A DNA stretch of 64,000 bases. Source: Qipengyuania vesicularis. Its GTDB lineage: Bacteria > Pseudomonadota > Alphaproteobacteria > Sphingomonadales > Sphingomonadaceae. The DNA lies in NCBI RefSeq assembly GCF_019711415.1, contig NZ_JAIGNJ010000003.1, positions 372,001 through 436,000 of the forward strand, in the 5' to 3' direction. The first letter of the stretch is position 1, and each line of letters begins with the position of its first letter. A program made the position numbers and the translations under genes. The notes below the pieces were generated by a model that saw only the letters and a program-made list of their open reading frames with translations, searched no databases and was not told the origin of the DNA. Positions 37,493 to 46,690 of this stretch are shown one piece after another.

Positions 37493-38833
37493 ATGGCCAC
37501 TATCGCCCCGCAAAGGCCCGAATGCCGGACGTCGCCCACTGCGTATGAGGCGCTCAAGCAGCATTTCGCCGAGCATCCCGAGGAGCGATTGAGCCATCCG
37601 CACAAGTGGGACGTCAGCCGCAGCGACATCTATTACGAAAACACCTGGCAGCCGATCTTCAAGGAGATGCGCGAAGCCGGGCCGCTCCACTACATCCCGG
37701 AAAGCCCGTTCGGGCCCTACTGGGCGGTGGTCCAGCATAAGGCGATCCAGCACATCGAGGCGCTGCCCGAGACCTTCTCCTCAAGCTGGGAACATGGGGG
37801 CATCACCATCCTCAACCGGCTGACCGAAGAAGAGCTGGCCGCAAGCAATGTTGGCGACCGGCGCGAATTGCCGATGTTCATCGCCATGGACCGGCCGCAG
37901 CACACGGGCCAGCGGCGCACCGTGGCGCCCAAATTTACCCCCAGCGGCATGGCAGAGATGGAAGGCGAGATTCGCCAGCGCACGGGAGAGCTTCTCGATT
38001 CGCTGCCGCGCGGCGAAGTATTCGACTGGGTCGACAAGGTTTCGATTGAGCTGACCACCGGAATGCTTGCCATCCTCTTCGGTTTCCCGTGGGAAGATCG
38101 CCGCCTGCTAACCTTCTGGTCTGACTGGTCGGGCGATACCGAGCTCGCCAGCGTCCGCTCGCTGGACGAGATGCGCTGGGGATTCCTCCATGAGATGGCC
38201 GCCTATTTCCAGTCGCTGTGGGTCGAACGCACCCATGACAAGGAGCCGGGCGACGATCTCATTTCGATGATGATCCATTCCGAGGCGATGAACCAGATGC
38301 GCCCGGAGGAATTCATGGGCAATCTGGTGCTGCTGATCGTGGGCGGCAACGACACCACCCGCAATTCGATGAGCGGGATCATCTACCAGCTCGACAAGAA
38401 TCCCGACCAGCGCAAGCTGTTCGAGCAGCAGCCCGATCTCATTCCCAATGCCGTGCAGGAGATCCTGCGCATGCAGACGCCTCTTGCGCATATGCGCCGC
38501 ACCTGCACCGAGGATACCGAGGTCTTCGGACAGCAGATCAAGAAGGGCGACAAGGTCGTGCTTTGGTATCTCAGCGCCAACCGCGACGAGCAGGTGTTCG
38601 AGAACCCCGACAAGCTCGACATCACGCGCGAGAACGCCCGTCGCCATATTGCGTTTGGCTACGGCATCCACCGCTGCGTCGGAGCACGGCTCGCCGAATT
38701 GCAGCTGCGGGTGTTGCTCGAGGAACTGCACAAGCGCCGCATGCGCGTACATGTCGCAGGCGATATCGAACGCGTCCGGGCAAACTTCGTCCACGGATTC
38801 CGCAAGCTCGAGGTCGAAATCACGGAGTTCTGA
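37493..38833 (+). CDS. CYP153-family-like cytochrome P450 (alkane/fatty hydroxylase)
   Basis: A 446-residue P450 with features I associate with CYP153: GGNDTTRNSMSG in the I helix, QTPLAHMRRT, GDKVVLWYLSANRDE and the heme loop FGYGIHRCVGARLAELQL with ligand Cys395. CYP153 enzymes hydroxylate terminal carbons of medium-chain alkanes and related molecules using ferredoxin and ferredoxin reductase. The start was chosen for GAGGAGAA in front of it; an in-frame extension to 37445 crosses the operator. The subfamily call is from motif memory, not an alignment. It is monocistronic. Confidence 0.85.
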   Translation: MATIAPQRPECRTSPTAYEALKQHFAEHPEERLSHPHKWDVSRSDIYYENTWQPIFKEMREAGPLHYIPESPFGPYWAVVQHKAIQHIEALPETFSSSWEHGGITILNRLTEEELAASNVGDRRELPMFIAMDRPQHTGQRRTVAPKFTPSGMAEMEGEIRQRTGELLDSLPRGEVFDWVDKVSIELTTGMLAILFGFPWEDRRLLTFWSDWSGDTELASVRSLDEMRWGFLHEMAAYFQSLWVERTHDKEPGDDLISMMIHSEAMNQMRPEEFMGNLVLLIVGGNDTTRNSMSGIIYQLDKNPDQRKLFEQQPDLIPNAVQEILRMQTPLAHMRRTCTEDTEVFGQQIKKGDKVVLWYLSANRDEQVFENPDKLDITRENARRHIAFGYGIHRCVGARLAELQLRVLLEELHKRRMRVHVAGDIERVRANFVHGFRKLEVEITEF

Positions 38834-38889
38834 GGTAACCTTTCGGTCGTTTCGAACGTATTCATGGGCACAAGCCTATGGAGCATGAG

Positions 38890-39384
38890 ATGCAGACGAC
38901 TGATCGGAACCGCCGCGCCTTTCTTGGCCTGCTGGGATCGGGTGTTGCCGCCACCACGCTCGCCGCCTGTGGTTCGAGCGAGGTGCAGGCAAAGGACTAC
39001 CCGGTTTCGTTCAGCGAGGCGCAATGGCGCAAGAAGCTCACCAGGAGCGAATTCTACGTCCTGCGCGAAGCCGGGACCGAGCGCCCCTATACCTCGCCGC
39101 TCAATGACGAGAAGCGCGTCGGCACATTCGTCTGTGCCGGCTGTGCGAACGAGCTCTACAGCTCGAAGACCAAGTATGATTCGGGCACCGGCTGGCCCAG
39201 TTTCTGGAAGGCCCTGCCAGGTGCGGTGGGCACCAGCACCGACTACAAGATCGGCTATCCGCGCACCGAGGTGCACTGCGCCGATTGCGGAGGGCACCTC
39301 GGGCACATCTTCTCCGATGGCCCAAAGCCGACCGGCAAGCGCCATTGCATCAATGGCGTGGCAATGGACTTCGTCCTGGCCTAG
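38890..39384 (+). CDS. msrB: Exported peptide-methionine (R)-S-oxide reductase MsrB
   Basis: A 164-residue MsrB that reduces the R form of methionine sulfoxide. Unusually it starts with a combined export signal: twin Arg (NRRAFLGLLG) followed by a lipobox LAAC with Cys27. The catalytic domain has the two zinc CxxC pairs (CAGC and CADC), SGTGWPSFW and the catalytic RHCINGVAMDF. It is therefore predicted to act on periplasmic or membrane proteins. The ATG at 38890 has GGAG nine bases upstream; an ATG at 38878 is in frame. The 3' end overlaps the convergent gene by four bases. Confidence 0.92.
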   Translation: MQTTDRNRRAFLGLLGSGVAATTLAACGSSEVQAKDYPVSFSEAQWRKKLTRSEFYVLREAGTERPYTSPLNDEKRVGTFVCAGCANELYSSKTKYDSGTGWPSFWKALPGAVGTSTDYKIGYPRTEVHCADCGGHLGHIFSDGPKPTGKRHCINGVAMDFVLA

Positions 39385-41141
39385 TCGGCAATGCGGTAGA
39401 CTGCGAGCTGCGGCGGGCCGCCAAGCTCGACGCGCTCGAGCCAATCCGGCGCTTCTCCTCCGCGCAAGCGAGCTGCGAGACCATCTGGCGCGACATTCGC
39501 GTAGAGCTGGATTTCGGTCATCTCGGTGCACAGGGCGAGGTAATCGGCCCCACTGCCGGATAGCAAAACGCGCGCCTCATCGGGCGATGCCAGGAATGTC
39601 CGAATGACTTCGGCCATCGCTTCATTGGCGCGGTGATGGCCGGTGGCTACGACCGCATGATCTGTCTCGAGCAGGATGGCTGGCCCGAGATCCAGCGGAG
39701 CCATTACCGTACCCTGCTCCAACCCGCCCAGCAGAGGCGCATTGGCATAGACGTCGCAGGCGCCGCTCGCGACTCCTTCCACCGCCGCAGGTTCGGGGGG
39801 GAGGATGGCACGCGCTGCCAGTACCAGCGTCATCGGCGCCAACAGTAGTATGATCGCAATCGCATTCCCGATCGCCGCCAAAGGGGCGCCTTGCTGCCGA
39901 ATGCGCGCGAGCAGGCTCGACGTGAGCCATCCCAGCGGGATTGCCGCAATGATCGAGGCGAACGCCAGTGAGCGCGCGACCAGCATTCCGAGCGCCACCG
40001 AGGCGACCAGCAGGAACAGATACTCGGCCCACCAGGCGCGCAGCCACAGGTCCGAGCGCATGTAGAGCGCAGCGGCCGCCCCCATCGCCGCCAGCATCTG
40101 CAGCAGCGCAGGCACATAGACCGACGGGGCCTGCTTCCACAGCGGCTGGCCCTCGAACACCAGCCGGTACCAGTATTCCTCCACTAGCGGATCGAGCGTG
40201 GCAAAGGGCGTTGCGATGCAGGTGGGCGAAAGCAGCGCATAGGCTGAGAAGGCCGCGCCCCCGACCAGTGCGAAGAGCAGGAGCATTCCGAACCCGCGCA
40301 GGCGCGTGAGCTGTGCGATGAGGGTGGTCCCGAGTCCTGCAACAAGGAAAAACGCCACATGCGCGGGCGAAACGGCATCGCAATAGGCCGTCAACGAAGT
40401 TCCGCGTGTTGCGAGGTAGAGCCCCGCAAGCCCGAGCGAGAGCGCCTGCATATATGCAGCCAACCAGCCGCGTTGCTTGTGATCGAACCACCATCTTGCG
40501 AACAGCACGAGCGCGAAGGCGGCTGCCATGGGCAGGATCTCGAGCGAGATCGAAAGGCCGGTCGCCATGGCAAGTCCTGCCGTCCAGCCGTTGATCCGCG
40601 CATTGCGGCGGCTGATTGCCCACAGCGTGATCGCGACCATCGCCACCTGCCAACCATGGTGGTCGATCCGCATGGGCTGGAACTGGAACAGCAAGGCCGG
40701 AAGGAACCCGCAGGCGAGCACCGAGATGATTGCCACGCGTACGCCGAGCAGTCGCCATGCCAGGCTCCCGATGGCGAAGGCGGACACCATGAAGGTCGCA
40801 AAGGGAATGAAAACGAGGGCGAATTTCTCCGCGCCCGGCTGGCCAAGCAGAGGGGTGAATGCCGCGATCAAGAGCGCGATCGGAATATCGACGACACGGG
40901 TCCAATGCATTGCCGTGCCCGATGGAGGATCGATGCGGTATTGCGTCACGTCGAACCAGCCCTGGCCGGCCAGCAGGTCACGGACCTGTACCAGCCGCAG
41001 GACATCATCGGGATCGGGGAATTTGCCCGTGAGCAGGCGACTTGCTGCGGTCACCAGCATGATGGCGCAGACAGCCAGCGAGGCGAGCAAAATTTGGCGC
41101 GCGGGGAATTCCCCCTGCCGCAGTCGACGGTCCGCGTTCAT
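39381..41141 (-). CDS. GT-C-like polytopic membrane protein
   Basis: A 586-residue integral membrane protein with roughly twelve helices and a C-terminal soluble part of about 130 residues. The first loop carries FPDPDDVLRLVQVRDLLAGQ, with an acidic DPDD resembling the metal-binding loops of GT-C glycosyltransferases such as STT3/PglB and ArnT relatives. MHWTRVVDIP and QPMRIDHHGWQ are further notable loop motifs. It is the last gene of a four-gene operon with GtrA and sulfatase-like proteins, so I infer transfer of a lipid-linked sugar to an extracytoplasmic acceptor. The acceptor is unknown. Confidence 0.75.
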   Translation of the reverse strand: MNADRRLRQGEFPARQILLASLAVCAIMLVTAASRLLTGKFPDPDDVLRLVQVRDLLAGQGWFDVTQYRIDPPSGTAMHWTRVVDIPIALLIAAFTPLLGQPGAEKFALVFIPFATFMVSAFAIGSLAWRLLGVRVAIISVLACGFLPALLFQFQPMRIDHHGWQVAMVAITLWAISRRNARINGWTAGLAMATGLSISLEILPMAAAFALVLFARWWFDHKQRGWLAAYMQALSLGLAGLYLATRGTSLTAYCDAVSPAHVAFFLVAGLGTTLIAQLTRLRGFGMLLLFALVGGAAFSAYALLSPTCIATPFATLDPLVEEYWYRLVFEGQPLWKQAPSVYVPALLQMLAAMGAAAALYMRSDLWLRAWWAEYLFLLVASVALGMLVARSLAFASIIAAIPLGWLTSSLLARIRQQGAPLAAIGNAIAIILLLAPMTLVLAARAILPPEPAAVEGVASGACDVYANAPLLGGLEQGTVMAPLDLGPAILLETDHAVVATGHHRANEAMAEVIRTFLASPDEARVLLSGSGADYLALCTEMTEIQLYANVAPDGLAARLRGGEAPDWLERVELGGPPQLAVYRIAD

Positions 41142-41142
41142 G

Positions 41143-41586
41143 TCAGTCGATGTGGCGGAAAACCACCTTGCTGCGCAAGAGCCAGGTCGCGGTAAAGCTC
41201 ACCCCGATCGCAGCCAGCTTGGCGATGCGCGGATCGAGCCCGGCCATGTCCCCCGCGCCAACGATCAGCGTCGTCAGCGCGAGACCGACGAGGGCCGAAC
41301 CCACGAAGAGCGCCTTCTGGCGTGTACGCTGCGGCCCGCGAGCCGCTACCGTGTCGGTGAAGACCGCGCGGCTCGACAGAAGCCAGTGGGTCACGATCCC
41401 CACGCTGTAGCCAACGGCCGACGCCGGGGCTGCGGCGACCTGCAGCGAAAGCAGGAGCAGGAAGGAACCCATGTCGACTGCCAGCGCCGCAACGCTGGCG
41501 AAGCCGTAGCGCGTCAGGCGGACGAGGTCGAAGCGCTGGAGGATGGCAGCCGGTCGCAGCATCGCAGGCTCAGCCGGCCTTGCCAT
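41143..41586 (-). CDS. GtrA family membrane protein
   Basis: A 147-residue protein with four predicted membrane helices matching GtrA. The pattern RYGFASVAALAVDMGSFLLL, YSVGIVTHWLLSSRAVF and ATWLLRSKVVF is typical. GtrA-type proteins are thought to flip polyprenyl-phosphate sugars across the inner membrane. The ATG at 41586 follows GAAGG; an extension to 41640 seems unneeded. Its start overlaps the previous gene by 17 bases and it precedes the GT-C gene by one base, supporting one transcript. Confidence 0.88.
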   Translation of the reverse strand: MARPAEPAMLRPAAILQRFDLVRLTRYGFASVAALAVDMGSFLLLLSLQVAAAPASAVGYSVGIVTHWLLSSRAVFTDTVAARGPQRTRQKALFVGSALVGLALTTLIVGAGDMAGLDPRIAKLAAIGVSFTATWLLRSKVVFRHID

Positions 41587-43045
41587 CAGTGCCACCTTCC
41601 GCCTCGACGAAGGACTCCGTGGCAACTCGCTCAGCCGCACTGCCCTTCCACTTCAGCAGCAGGTAAGGCACTTTGTCGGGCGCGAACTGGCTGCGGTGAT
41701 GGCGGTCGTAATATGGCGGCATGTGGTCGCCCACGATGAGGATATCGGCTTCGGGGAAGTCGCTCGCCGTGATCTCCTTGATGATCGCGTCGTCCATCTG
41801 GTTCCACAGCGCGAACTGGCGGCAAATCATCGGGAAGTCGGCGGCGAGAACGGCGGAGTGCGTTTCGCAATTGTCGACCTCGAGATTCATACCCGGCGGC
41901 ACGGGAAGGTGCGAATTGACGGTCAGCCAGTAGAGGAATTGCGGCTTGTCGGCGGCTTTCAGATCCTGTGCAATCAGCGCAGGCACATCGCGGTCGCAAG
42001 CGCCAGGAAATACCCCGCCGCATTCAAGCGTGCCACGTGCCAGAAGATCCTCGGCAAATTGCTGTTTCTGGAATCCGATGTTGGGGTACCAGGTGGCGCG
42101 ATCGAAGAACGCCCCGGTAAAGCTGTGATAGGCGCGCGTCTCATAGCCCGCTTCGGCAAGGCGCGCCGGGAGACAGCCCGTATCGGCCTGTTCGAGCACT
42201 TCGTAATAGTCACCCCAGCGCCCGCACAGTTCGCGAATTTCGGCTGCGGTAGTGGAGTTGAAATAAGTGGTGTTGCCCGAGCTTACCTCGAACCGCTCGG
42301 CAATTGCAGGCGTGTTGTAGCGCGCGAATAGCAGGCGATCCATTTCGGCATTGCCAACTGGCGTGCCCAGCGATTCGACCATGATCAGGATCAGGTTGCG
42401 CTTGGGCTCTCCGGCAGCCGGAACGGCAGCGAACTGGGTCATGTCGTTCGCCGAAACGAAAGGCGTGCCTTCCACGGCCGCACGCTTGTAGTGGCCGCGC
42501 ATGCCCTTGCCCATCAGGCCATCGACCTTGGCCAGCGTCATCGTGGCAAGGATCGCCAAAAGCACCAGACGAATGTCGTTGTAAGCCTGCGGACGGCGCA
42601 TTAGCCACATGGCCAGGGCACACAGACCCACGAGCAGACCAGCCCCGACGATATACTCCACCGAATTGGCCGGATTGATCTCTAGGAAAAACTTGATCGA
42701 ATGGAGCAACGATCCGAGCGCGAGGTTGAACAGCCCCGCGATAAAGCCGAGGATCGAGTAGATCATCGCCCCCACGAAGGCGACGCACTGGACCCAGACG
42801 GGCATTCGGCGCACGATCAGGCCGATAGCGCCTGCAGCATAGATCTCGGGGCGGCGCGGTGGCGCACCGACCAGCCACATGGTGGCAAAGCCGATATTGG
42901 CAAGCACGATCCAGATCAGCAGCCAGTTGAGGAACTGCTTCCATTCAGCAGGCTCGAACGGGCGGAAGAGCTTCTTGAAACCCTTCAGCTCGGCCGTCTG
43001 TTCGGGCGCTTCGGGTGCGCCCGGCGAAAGAGGAATGCTAGCCAT
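41570..43045 (-). CDS. Sulfatase/LTA-synthase-like membrane transferase
   Basis: A 491-residue protein with four or five N-terminal helices (about residues 35-185) and an extracytoplasmic alkaline-phosphatase-superfamily domain. Metal-site features are LILIMVESLG, a Thr-containing nucleophile loop GNTTYFNSTTAAEIRELC, LTVNSHLPVPP and ILIVGDHMPPYYD. The family includes phosphoglycerol and phosphoethanolamine transferases that decorate envelope glycans. The start overlaps the upstream stop (TAATG). The group transferred cannot be predicted. Confidence 0.85.
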   Translation of the reverse strand: MASIPLSPGAPEAPEQTAELKGFKKLFRPFEPAEWKQFLNWLLIWIVLANIGFATMWLVGAPPRRPEIYAAGAIGLIVRRMPVWVQCVAFVGAMIYSILGFIAGLFNLALGSLLHSIKFFLEINPANSVEYIVGAGLLVGLCALAMWLMRRPQAYNDIRLVLLAILATMTLAKVDGLMGKGMRGHYKRAAVEGTPFVSANDMTQFAAVPAAGEPKRNLILIMVESLGTPVGNAEMDRLLFARYNTPAIAERFEVSSGNTTYFNSTTAAEIRELCGRWGDYYEVLEQADTGCLPARLAEAGYETRAYHSFTGAFFDRATWYPNIGFQKQQFAEDLLARGTLECGGVFPGACDRDVPALIAQDLKAADKPQFLYWLTVNSHLPVPPGMNLEVDNCETHSAVLAADFPMICRQFALWNQMDDAIIKEITASDFPEADILIVGDHMPPYYDRHHRSQFAPDKVPYLLLKWKGSAAERVATESFVEAEGGTDGKAG

Positions 43046-44625
43046 TATGCTGCCTCCTTGCCTTCGTCCTCGCTCTCGATGCGAGTCGGGACTTCCCGGA
43101 CCGAATTGAGCGCGGCGGCCTGATCTTCGGTCAGCTGGCGATTGGGGATTGAGGCTTCGGCGCCTTCATCGCCCGCCTCGTGGTATTCAGCATCCTCGTT
43201 GACGCACCACGTGTCGTAGACGCGCTTGCCGGCGACGATGTTCTCCACCGTCAGCATGGCGGTCATCATGGCGTGATCCTGGTTGTTGTAGCGGTGCATG
43301 CCATTGCGGCCGACGAGGTGCAGCGTCGGGTGCTTTTCCTCGAGCTCGATGCGCATGGCATCGACATTGGCGGCATAGTCCTCGTCATAGACGGGATAGG
43401 CCTTTTCCTGGCGGACCACCGCGCCCGACTTGACCTTCTTGCGGTCGACCAGGCCGAGGATTTCCATTTCGTCGGTGGCGAGCTTGACGAGATCGTCGTC
43501 TTCCATCGACCAGAGGCCATCGCCTTCGAAGCAGAAATATTCGAGGCCGACGCAGGCCATGTCTTCGTCGGGGATCAATTCCGGCGACCAGCTGCGGAAG
43601 TTCTGCACGCGGCCGACCTTCACCTTGCTGTCGTGGATATAGATCCAGTTGTCGGGGAAGAGATCTTCGCCTTCGACCATCAGCGCGACGGTGAGGAAGT
43701 CGCGGTACTTGAGGTCGCTTGCCTGCAGCGTCGAGGCCGGCAGCGGGTGGAGGCGCTTCGACAGCTCGCGCATGGGTGCGCTGCTAATCGCGTGCGCGGC
43801 TTCGACGATCACTTCGCCGTCCTTGCCTGCTGCACTCATGCGCCAACTGCCGTCGGCCTGCGCGGAAAGCTGCTTCAGGCCGTGGCCCATGATGACATGA
43901 CCCTTGCCGGTCGCGAGAATCTTGTCGCGCGCCGCATCCCACATCATGCCCGGGCCAAGGCGCGGGTAACGGAAGGTTTCGAGCAGGGTCTTCACTTCCT
44001 GCCCATCGTTCGGCTTCTTGTTGAGGCCGAGGCTGCGCTTCAGGCCATCGACCACCGCACCCCAGAGCGAGAGGCCCTTGATGCGCTGGGCGGCCCAGTC
44101 GGCGCTCATCTCGTCACACGGCATGCCCCACACCTTCTCGGTATAGGTCTTGAAGAAGATCGAATAGAGCTTGTGACCGAACTGGTTGGTGGTCCAGTCC
44201 TCGAAGCTCTTCACATGCCTTTTGGGGAAGAGCTTGTACTGGAGGTAGCTCGCCATACAGACTGTCGAGCGCAGGATGCCGAGGTTCCAAAGCGCTTCGA
44301 AGGCGCGCAGCGGGTAACTGTAGAACTTGCCCTCGTAATAGATGCGGCTCATGCGCGGGCGCTGGATGAAATCGTCCTCGCCGAGGATCTCGTTCCACAG
44401 GTCGACGACCTGCTGGCTCTTCGAGAAGAAGCGGTGCCCGCCGATGTCGAAGCGGTAGCCCTCGTGCTCGACCGTGCGGCTGATGCCGCCGACATAGGTC
44501 TCGTCCTTTTCGATGATGGCGACCGTCTTGCCCTGCTTGGTCAGCAGGTAACCCGCCGTAAGCCCAGCCGGCCCCGCGCCGATGATGGCGACGTCGACCT
44601 TGAGCGGATTGCCCTTCGAAACCAT
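43045..44625 (-). CDS. FAD-dependent oxidoreductase, UDP-galactopyranose-mutase-like
   Basis: A 526-residue flavoprotein of the amine-oxidase/UGM-like fold. The FAD motif VDVAIIGAGPAGLTAGYLL is at the N-terminus, followed by GGISRTVEHEGYRFDIGGHRFFS, as in UDP-galactopyranose mutases and their relatives. LHLVGRNGMHRYNNQDHAMMTA lies near the C-terminal FAD-contact region. A Glu-rich tail is present. As the first gene of the operon it may make or alter a nucleotide-sugar for the downstream transferases. The ATG at 44625 follows GGGGGT; nine more in-frame codons exist upstream. Confidence 0.82.
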   Translation of the reverse strand: MVSKGNPLKVDVAIIGAGPAGLTAGYLLTKQGKTVAIIEKDETYVGGISRTVEHEGYRFDIGGHRFFSKSQQVVDLWNEILGEDDFIQRPRMSRIYYEGKFYSYPLRAFEALWNLGILRSTVCMASYLQYKLFPKRHVKSFEDWTTNQFGHKLYSIFFKTYTEKVWGMPCDEMSADWAAQRIKGLSLWGAVVDGLKRSLGLNKKPNDGQEVKTLLETFRYPRLGPGMMWDAARDKILATGKGHVIMGHGLKQLSAQADGSWRMSAAGKDGEVIVEAAHAISSAPMRELSKRLHPLPASTLQASDLKYRDFLTVALMVEGEDLFPDNWIYIHDSKVKVGRVQNFRSWSPELIPDEDMACVGLEYFCFEGDGLWSMEDDDLVKLATDEMEILGLVDRKKVKSGAVVRQEKAYPVYDEDYAANVDAMRIELEEKHPTLHLVGRNGMHRYNNQDHAMMTAMLTVENIVAGKRVYDTWCVNEDAEYHEAGDEGAEASIPNRQLTEDQAAALNSVREVPTRIESEDEGKEAA

Positions 44626-44727
44626 GAATACCCCCGAGTTCTCTTGTCTCACGGGGAGTGAAGGAAAATGGTTAGGAGGTGGTTAACGCGGCGATCATTC
44701 AAGCGTTTAGAAGCGAGAAAAACCGTG

Positions 44728-45375
44728 TCAGGCCGCGTCCGACACATCCTCGAGCAGTGCCGGACACTGGACGGATGCCGCCATCAGAGCGAATTCGCGT
44801 AGCGAGAAGGTGTCCTCGAACACCAGTCCGTAATTCGCATCCTTGCGCCAGCGAACCTTGGCACGCGTTTCGGGAAAGCTGGTCGAAACGACGCGCAGGC
44901 TCTGGTCGATCGCGAAGGCCGCATCGCATTCGACACGCGCGCCCTGCTGCGACAAGTTCACGGTCTTAGCGTCGCCGCTTGCCGTGAGCGAGGAAAGGGT
45001 CAGCGGAATCTCGATATTGAGGCGCAATTGGCGTTTCGGAAAATTCCAGCTTTCGTGGATTAGCCGCTCGACCGTGACCGGGCGATCGAAGCGGTAGCTC
45101 GCCTCGCGCCCTTCGCGGCGGGTCTCGACCAGCTCGTAGGATTCGCCGTTCTGAAGTTCCAGGCCGAGTGTGGTCTCGTCCGGCAGTGCGTGGAAGGTAC
45201 GGAGAGAAATCCCGGTCGAGGAGACATCGCGAATAACGCAGATGAACTCGCCATGCGCGGACACCAGCTTGGCAGCCCTGATCAGGGAGGTGTATCGCGC
45301 CGCTCCGCGCCGTTCACCAACATCGATCACCGGCTCTGAATCGCTGCCGAAACCTGCGGAATAATCCATCGTCAT
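44728..45375 (-). CDS. Tandem PilZ-domain protein
   Basis: A 215-residue soluble protein with what look like two PilZ-like units: ERRGAARYTSLIRAAKLV to RDVSSTGISLRT (residues about 21-60) and KRQLRLNIEIPLTLSSL to NLSQQGARVEC (about 115-152). The first unit has an RR/xxxR then D-x-S-x-x-G arrangement like the c-di-GMP site; the second is more degenerate, NLSQQG in place of D/NxSxxG. PilZ proteins link cyclic di-GMP to motility, envelope or polysaccharide output. It neighbours the glycan-like operon, separated by about 100 bases. Confidence 0.85.
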   Translation of the reverse strand: MTMDYSAGFGSDSEPVIDVGERRGAARYTSLIRAAKLVSAHGEFICVIRDVSSTGISLRTFHALPDETTLGLELQNGESYELVETRREGREASYRFDRPVTVERLIHESWNFPKRQLRLNIEIPLTLSSLTASGDAKTVNLSQQGARVECDAAFAIDQSLRVVSTSFPETRAKVRWRKDANYGLVFEDTFSLREFALMAASVQCPALLEDVSDAA

Positions 45376-45549
45376 TCATACCCCTGGAGTTCGCGGAGGG
45401 CTGCACCCCTCACGGCGGAACTCTTGGACCAGTGCCCCTGTGGACTCCTCTAGTATCGACCTACGGGTTAATACGAAGATAAGATGGGGCACGCGACTGT
45501 CAGCGCGTCCGACAGTCGCCGGGCGAATGCACTCAAATCGCATGGATCA

Positions 45550-45634
45550 TGGTGCGGGTGGTGGGACTCGAACCCACACGTCCAAAGGACAGGGGATTTT
45601 AAGTCCCCGGCGTCTACCATTCCGCCACACCCGC
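45550..45634 (-). tRNA. tRNA-Leu (anticodon UAA), CCA encoded
   Basis: Minus-strand acceptor GCGGGTG (45628-45634) pairs with CACCCGC (45554-45560), followed by discriminator A and an encoded CCA (45550-45552). The anticodon arm is GGGGA-CTTAAAA-TCCCC with anticodon TAA. The long variable arm (GTCC-TTT-GGAC) and TTCGAGT T-loop confirm a class II leucine tRNA for UUA/UUG codons. Confidence 0.97.
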
Positions 45635-45703
45635 CAACCGGCGAGCCGCGTGCCTAATGCGAAGATGTCATGGCTGCAATTGCGAAGCTGGCAGGTTGAG
45701 GGA

Positions 45704-45985
45704 TCAACCCTCGTTCAGGCGTTCGCGAATTTCCTTGCCCGGCTTGAAATAGGGCACGCGCTTGGCGGGAACGTCGACGACCTCGCCCGTGCGCGGGTTG
45801 CGGCCCTGCCGGGCCTGCCGTTCACGGGTCGAGAATGCTCCGAAACCGCGCAATTCGACCCGACCGCCCTCGGCCAATCGCTCGGCAATTTCCTCGAAGA
45901 AGATATCGACGACCTGCTCAACCTCTTCGGCCCTGAGTTCGGGATTGTCGTCCGCGATGGCGGCGAGAAGTTCGGATCGGATCAT
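45704..45985 (-). CDS. ihfB: Integration host factor subunit beta
   Basis: A 93-residue HU/IHF-family protein. [43 protein letters not shown] and [25 protein letters not shown] match IHF beta, including the Pro at the DNA-intercalating arm (RNPRTGE). With IhfA it sharply bends DNA at specific sites. It lies about 70 bases downstream of the tRNA on this strand's far side, after the GntR gene, with its own upstream gap of 160 bases. Confidence 0.94.
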   Translation of the reverse strand: MIRSELLAAIADDNPELRAEEVEQVVDIFFEEIAERLAEGGRVELRGFGAFSTRERQARQGRNPRTGEVVDVPAKRVPYFKPGKEIRERLNEG

Positions 45986-46146
45986 TGCGCTCTCTCCCGA
46001 TCGCCATACGACGATCGCAAATGCCTGTTCGTGCGACCCCAGCCAGCCCGTGGTTGGACGGTGCTGAAGTACCTCAAATGGCAGAATTCTGCGGTTCTCT
46101 CAAGGCAACAATTGTTAACGCGGGACGGTTCCGCGTCGGGAGAGGC

Positions 46147-46488
46147 TCAGGCGTCGGCGAGCAATTCGGCGGGTGCGATGCCAAGCCGCTGTATCCGCTC
46201 GCGAATTTCCGGCCATTCCTCGCTGAGGAACGCCTTCCGTTCGCGTTCGCGAAGAGTCGCCGCAGCGCCATCTGCCACGTACATTCCGACGCCGCGCTGG
46301 ACTTCGACCAAGCCATCGTTCTGAAATTGCTGGTAGGCTTTCGCGACTGTGAGCGGATTGGCGCCCTGTTCCGCCGCAAGCGCGCGGACCGACGGCAACA
46401 TCTCGCCTTCCTTGTACCGGCCGTCGATGATCGCAGCGGCGATCTGGTCGCGCAGCTTGAGGTAGACGGGCTTGGACTGGTTGCTCAT
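46147..46488 (-). CDS. GntR-family regulator, YtrA subfamily
   Basis: A 113-residue short GntR protein: an N-terminal winged helix (VYLKLRDQIAAAIIDGRYKE, SVRALAAEQGANPLTVAKAY) and a small C-terminal dimerisation segment rather than a FadR- or UTRA-type effector domain. This is the YtrA layout, which often controls adjacent ABC exporters; none is adjacent here. The ATG at 46488 gives the normal N-terminus MSNQSKPVYLKL. A TATTAT sequence on the minus strand (46525-46530) could be the -10 element of its promoter. Confidence 0.88.
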   Translation of the reverse strand: MSNQSKPVYLKLRDQIAAAIIDGRYKEGEMLPSVRALAAEQGANPLTVAKAYQQFQNDGLVEVQRGVGMYVADGAAATLRERERKAFLSEEWPEIRERIQRLGIAPAELLADA

Positions 46489-46690
46489 GGAGAATCCCCG
46501 AAAGTCGTAGAGTGCTTCAGTGCCATAATACAGCGCGGCGCGCAAGGTTCCCGGGACAGCGGCATTCACCGCAGCGCAATGTGGTCGCGAGTGTAACTAA
46601 TGCTTCACTTTGCGCACGAGGCCGCTAGGGTGCGCGGCTTCTACGGCCCGAGAGAATGGCTGACTTATTGGATACGGGGATCGATATTAA

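Noticed and set aside
45376..45549. Possible small RNA or genomic island insertion next to tRNA-Leu
   Set aside because: No integrase, attachment-site duplicate of the tRNA 3' end, or strong promoter plus terminator pair was found.
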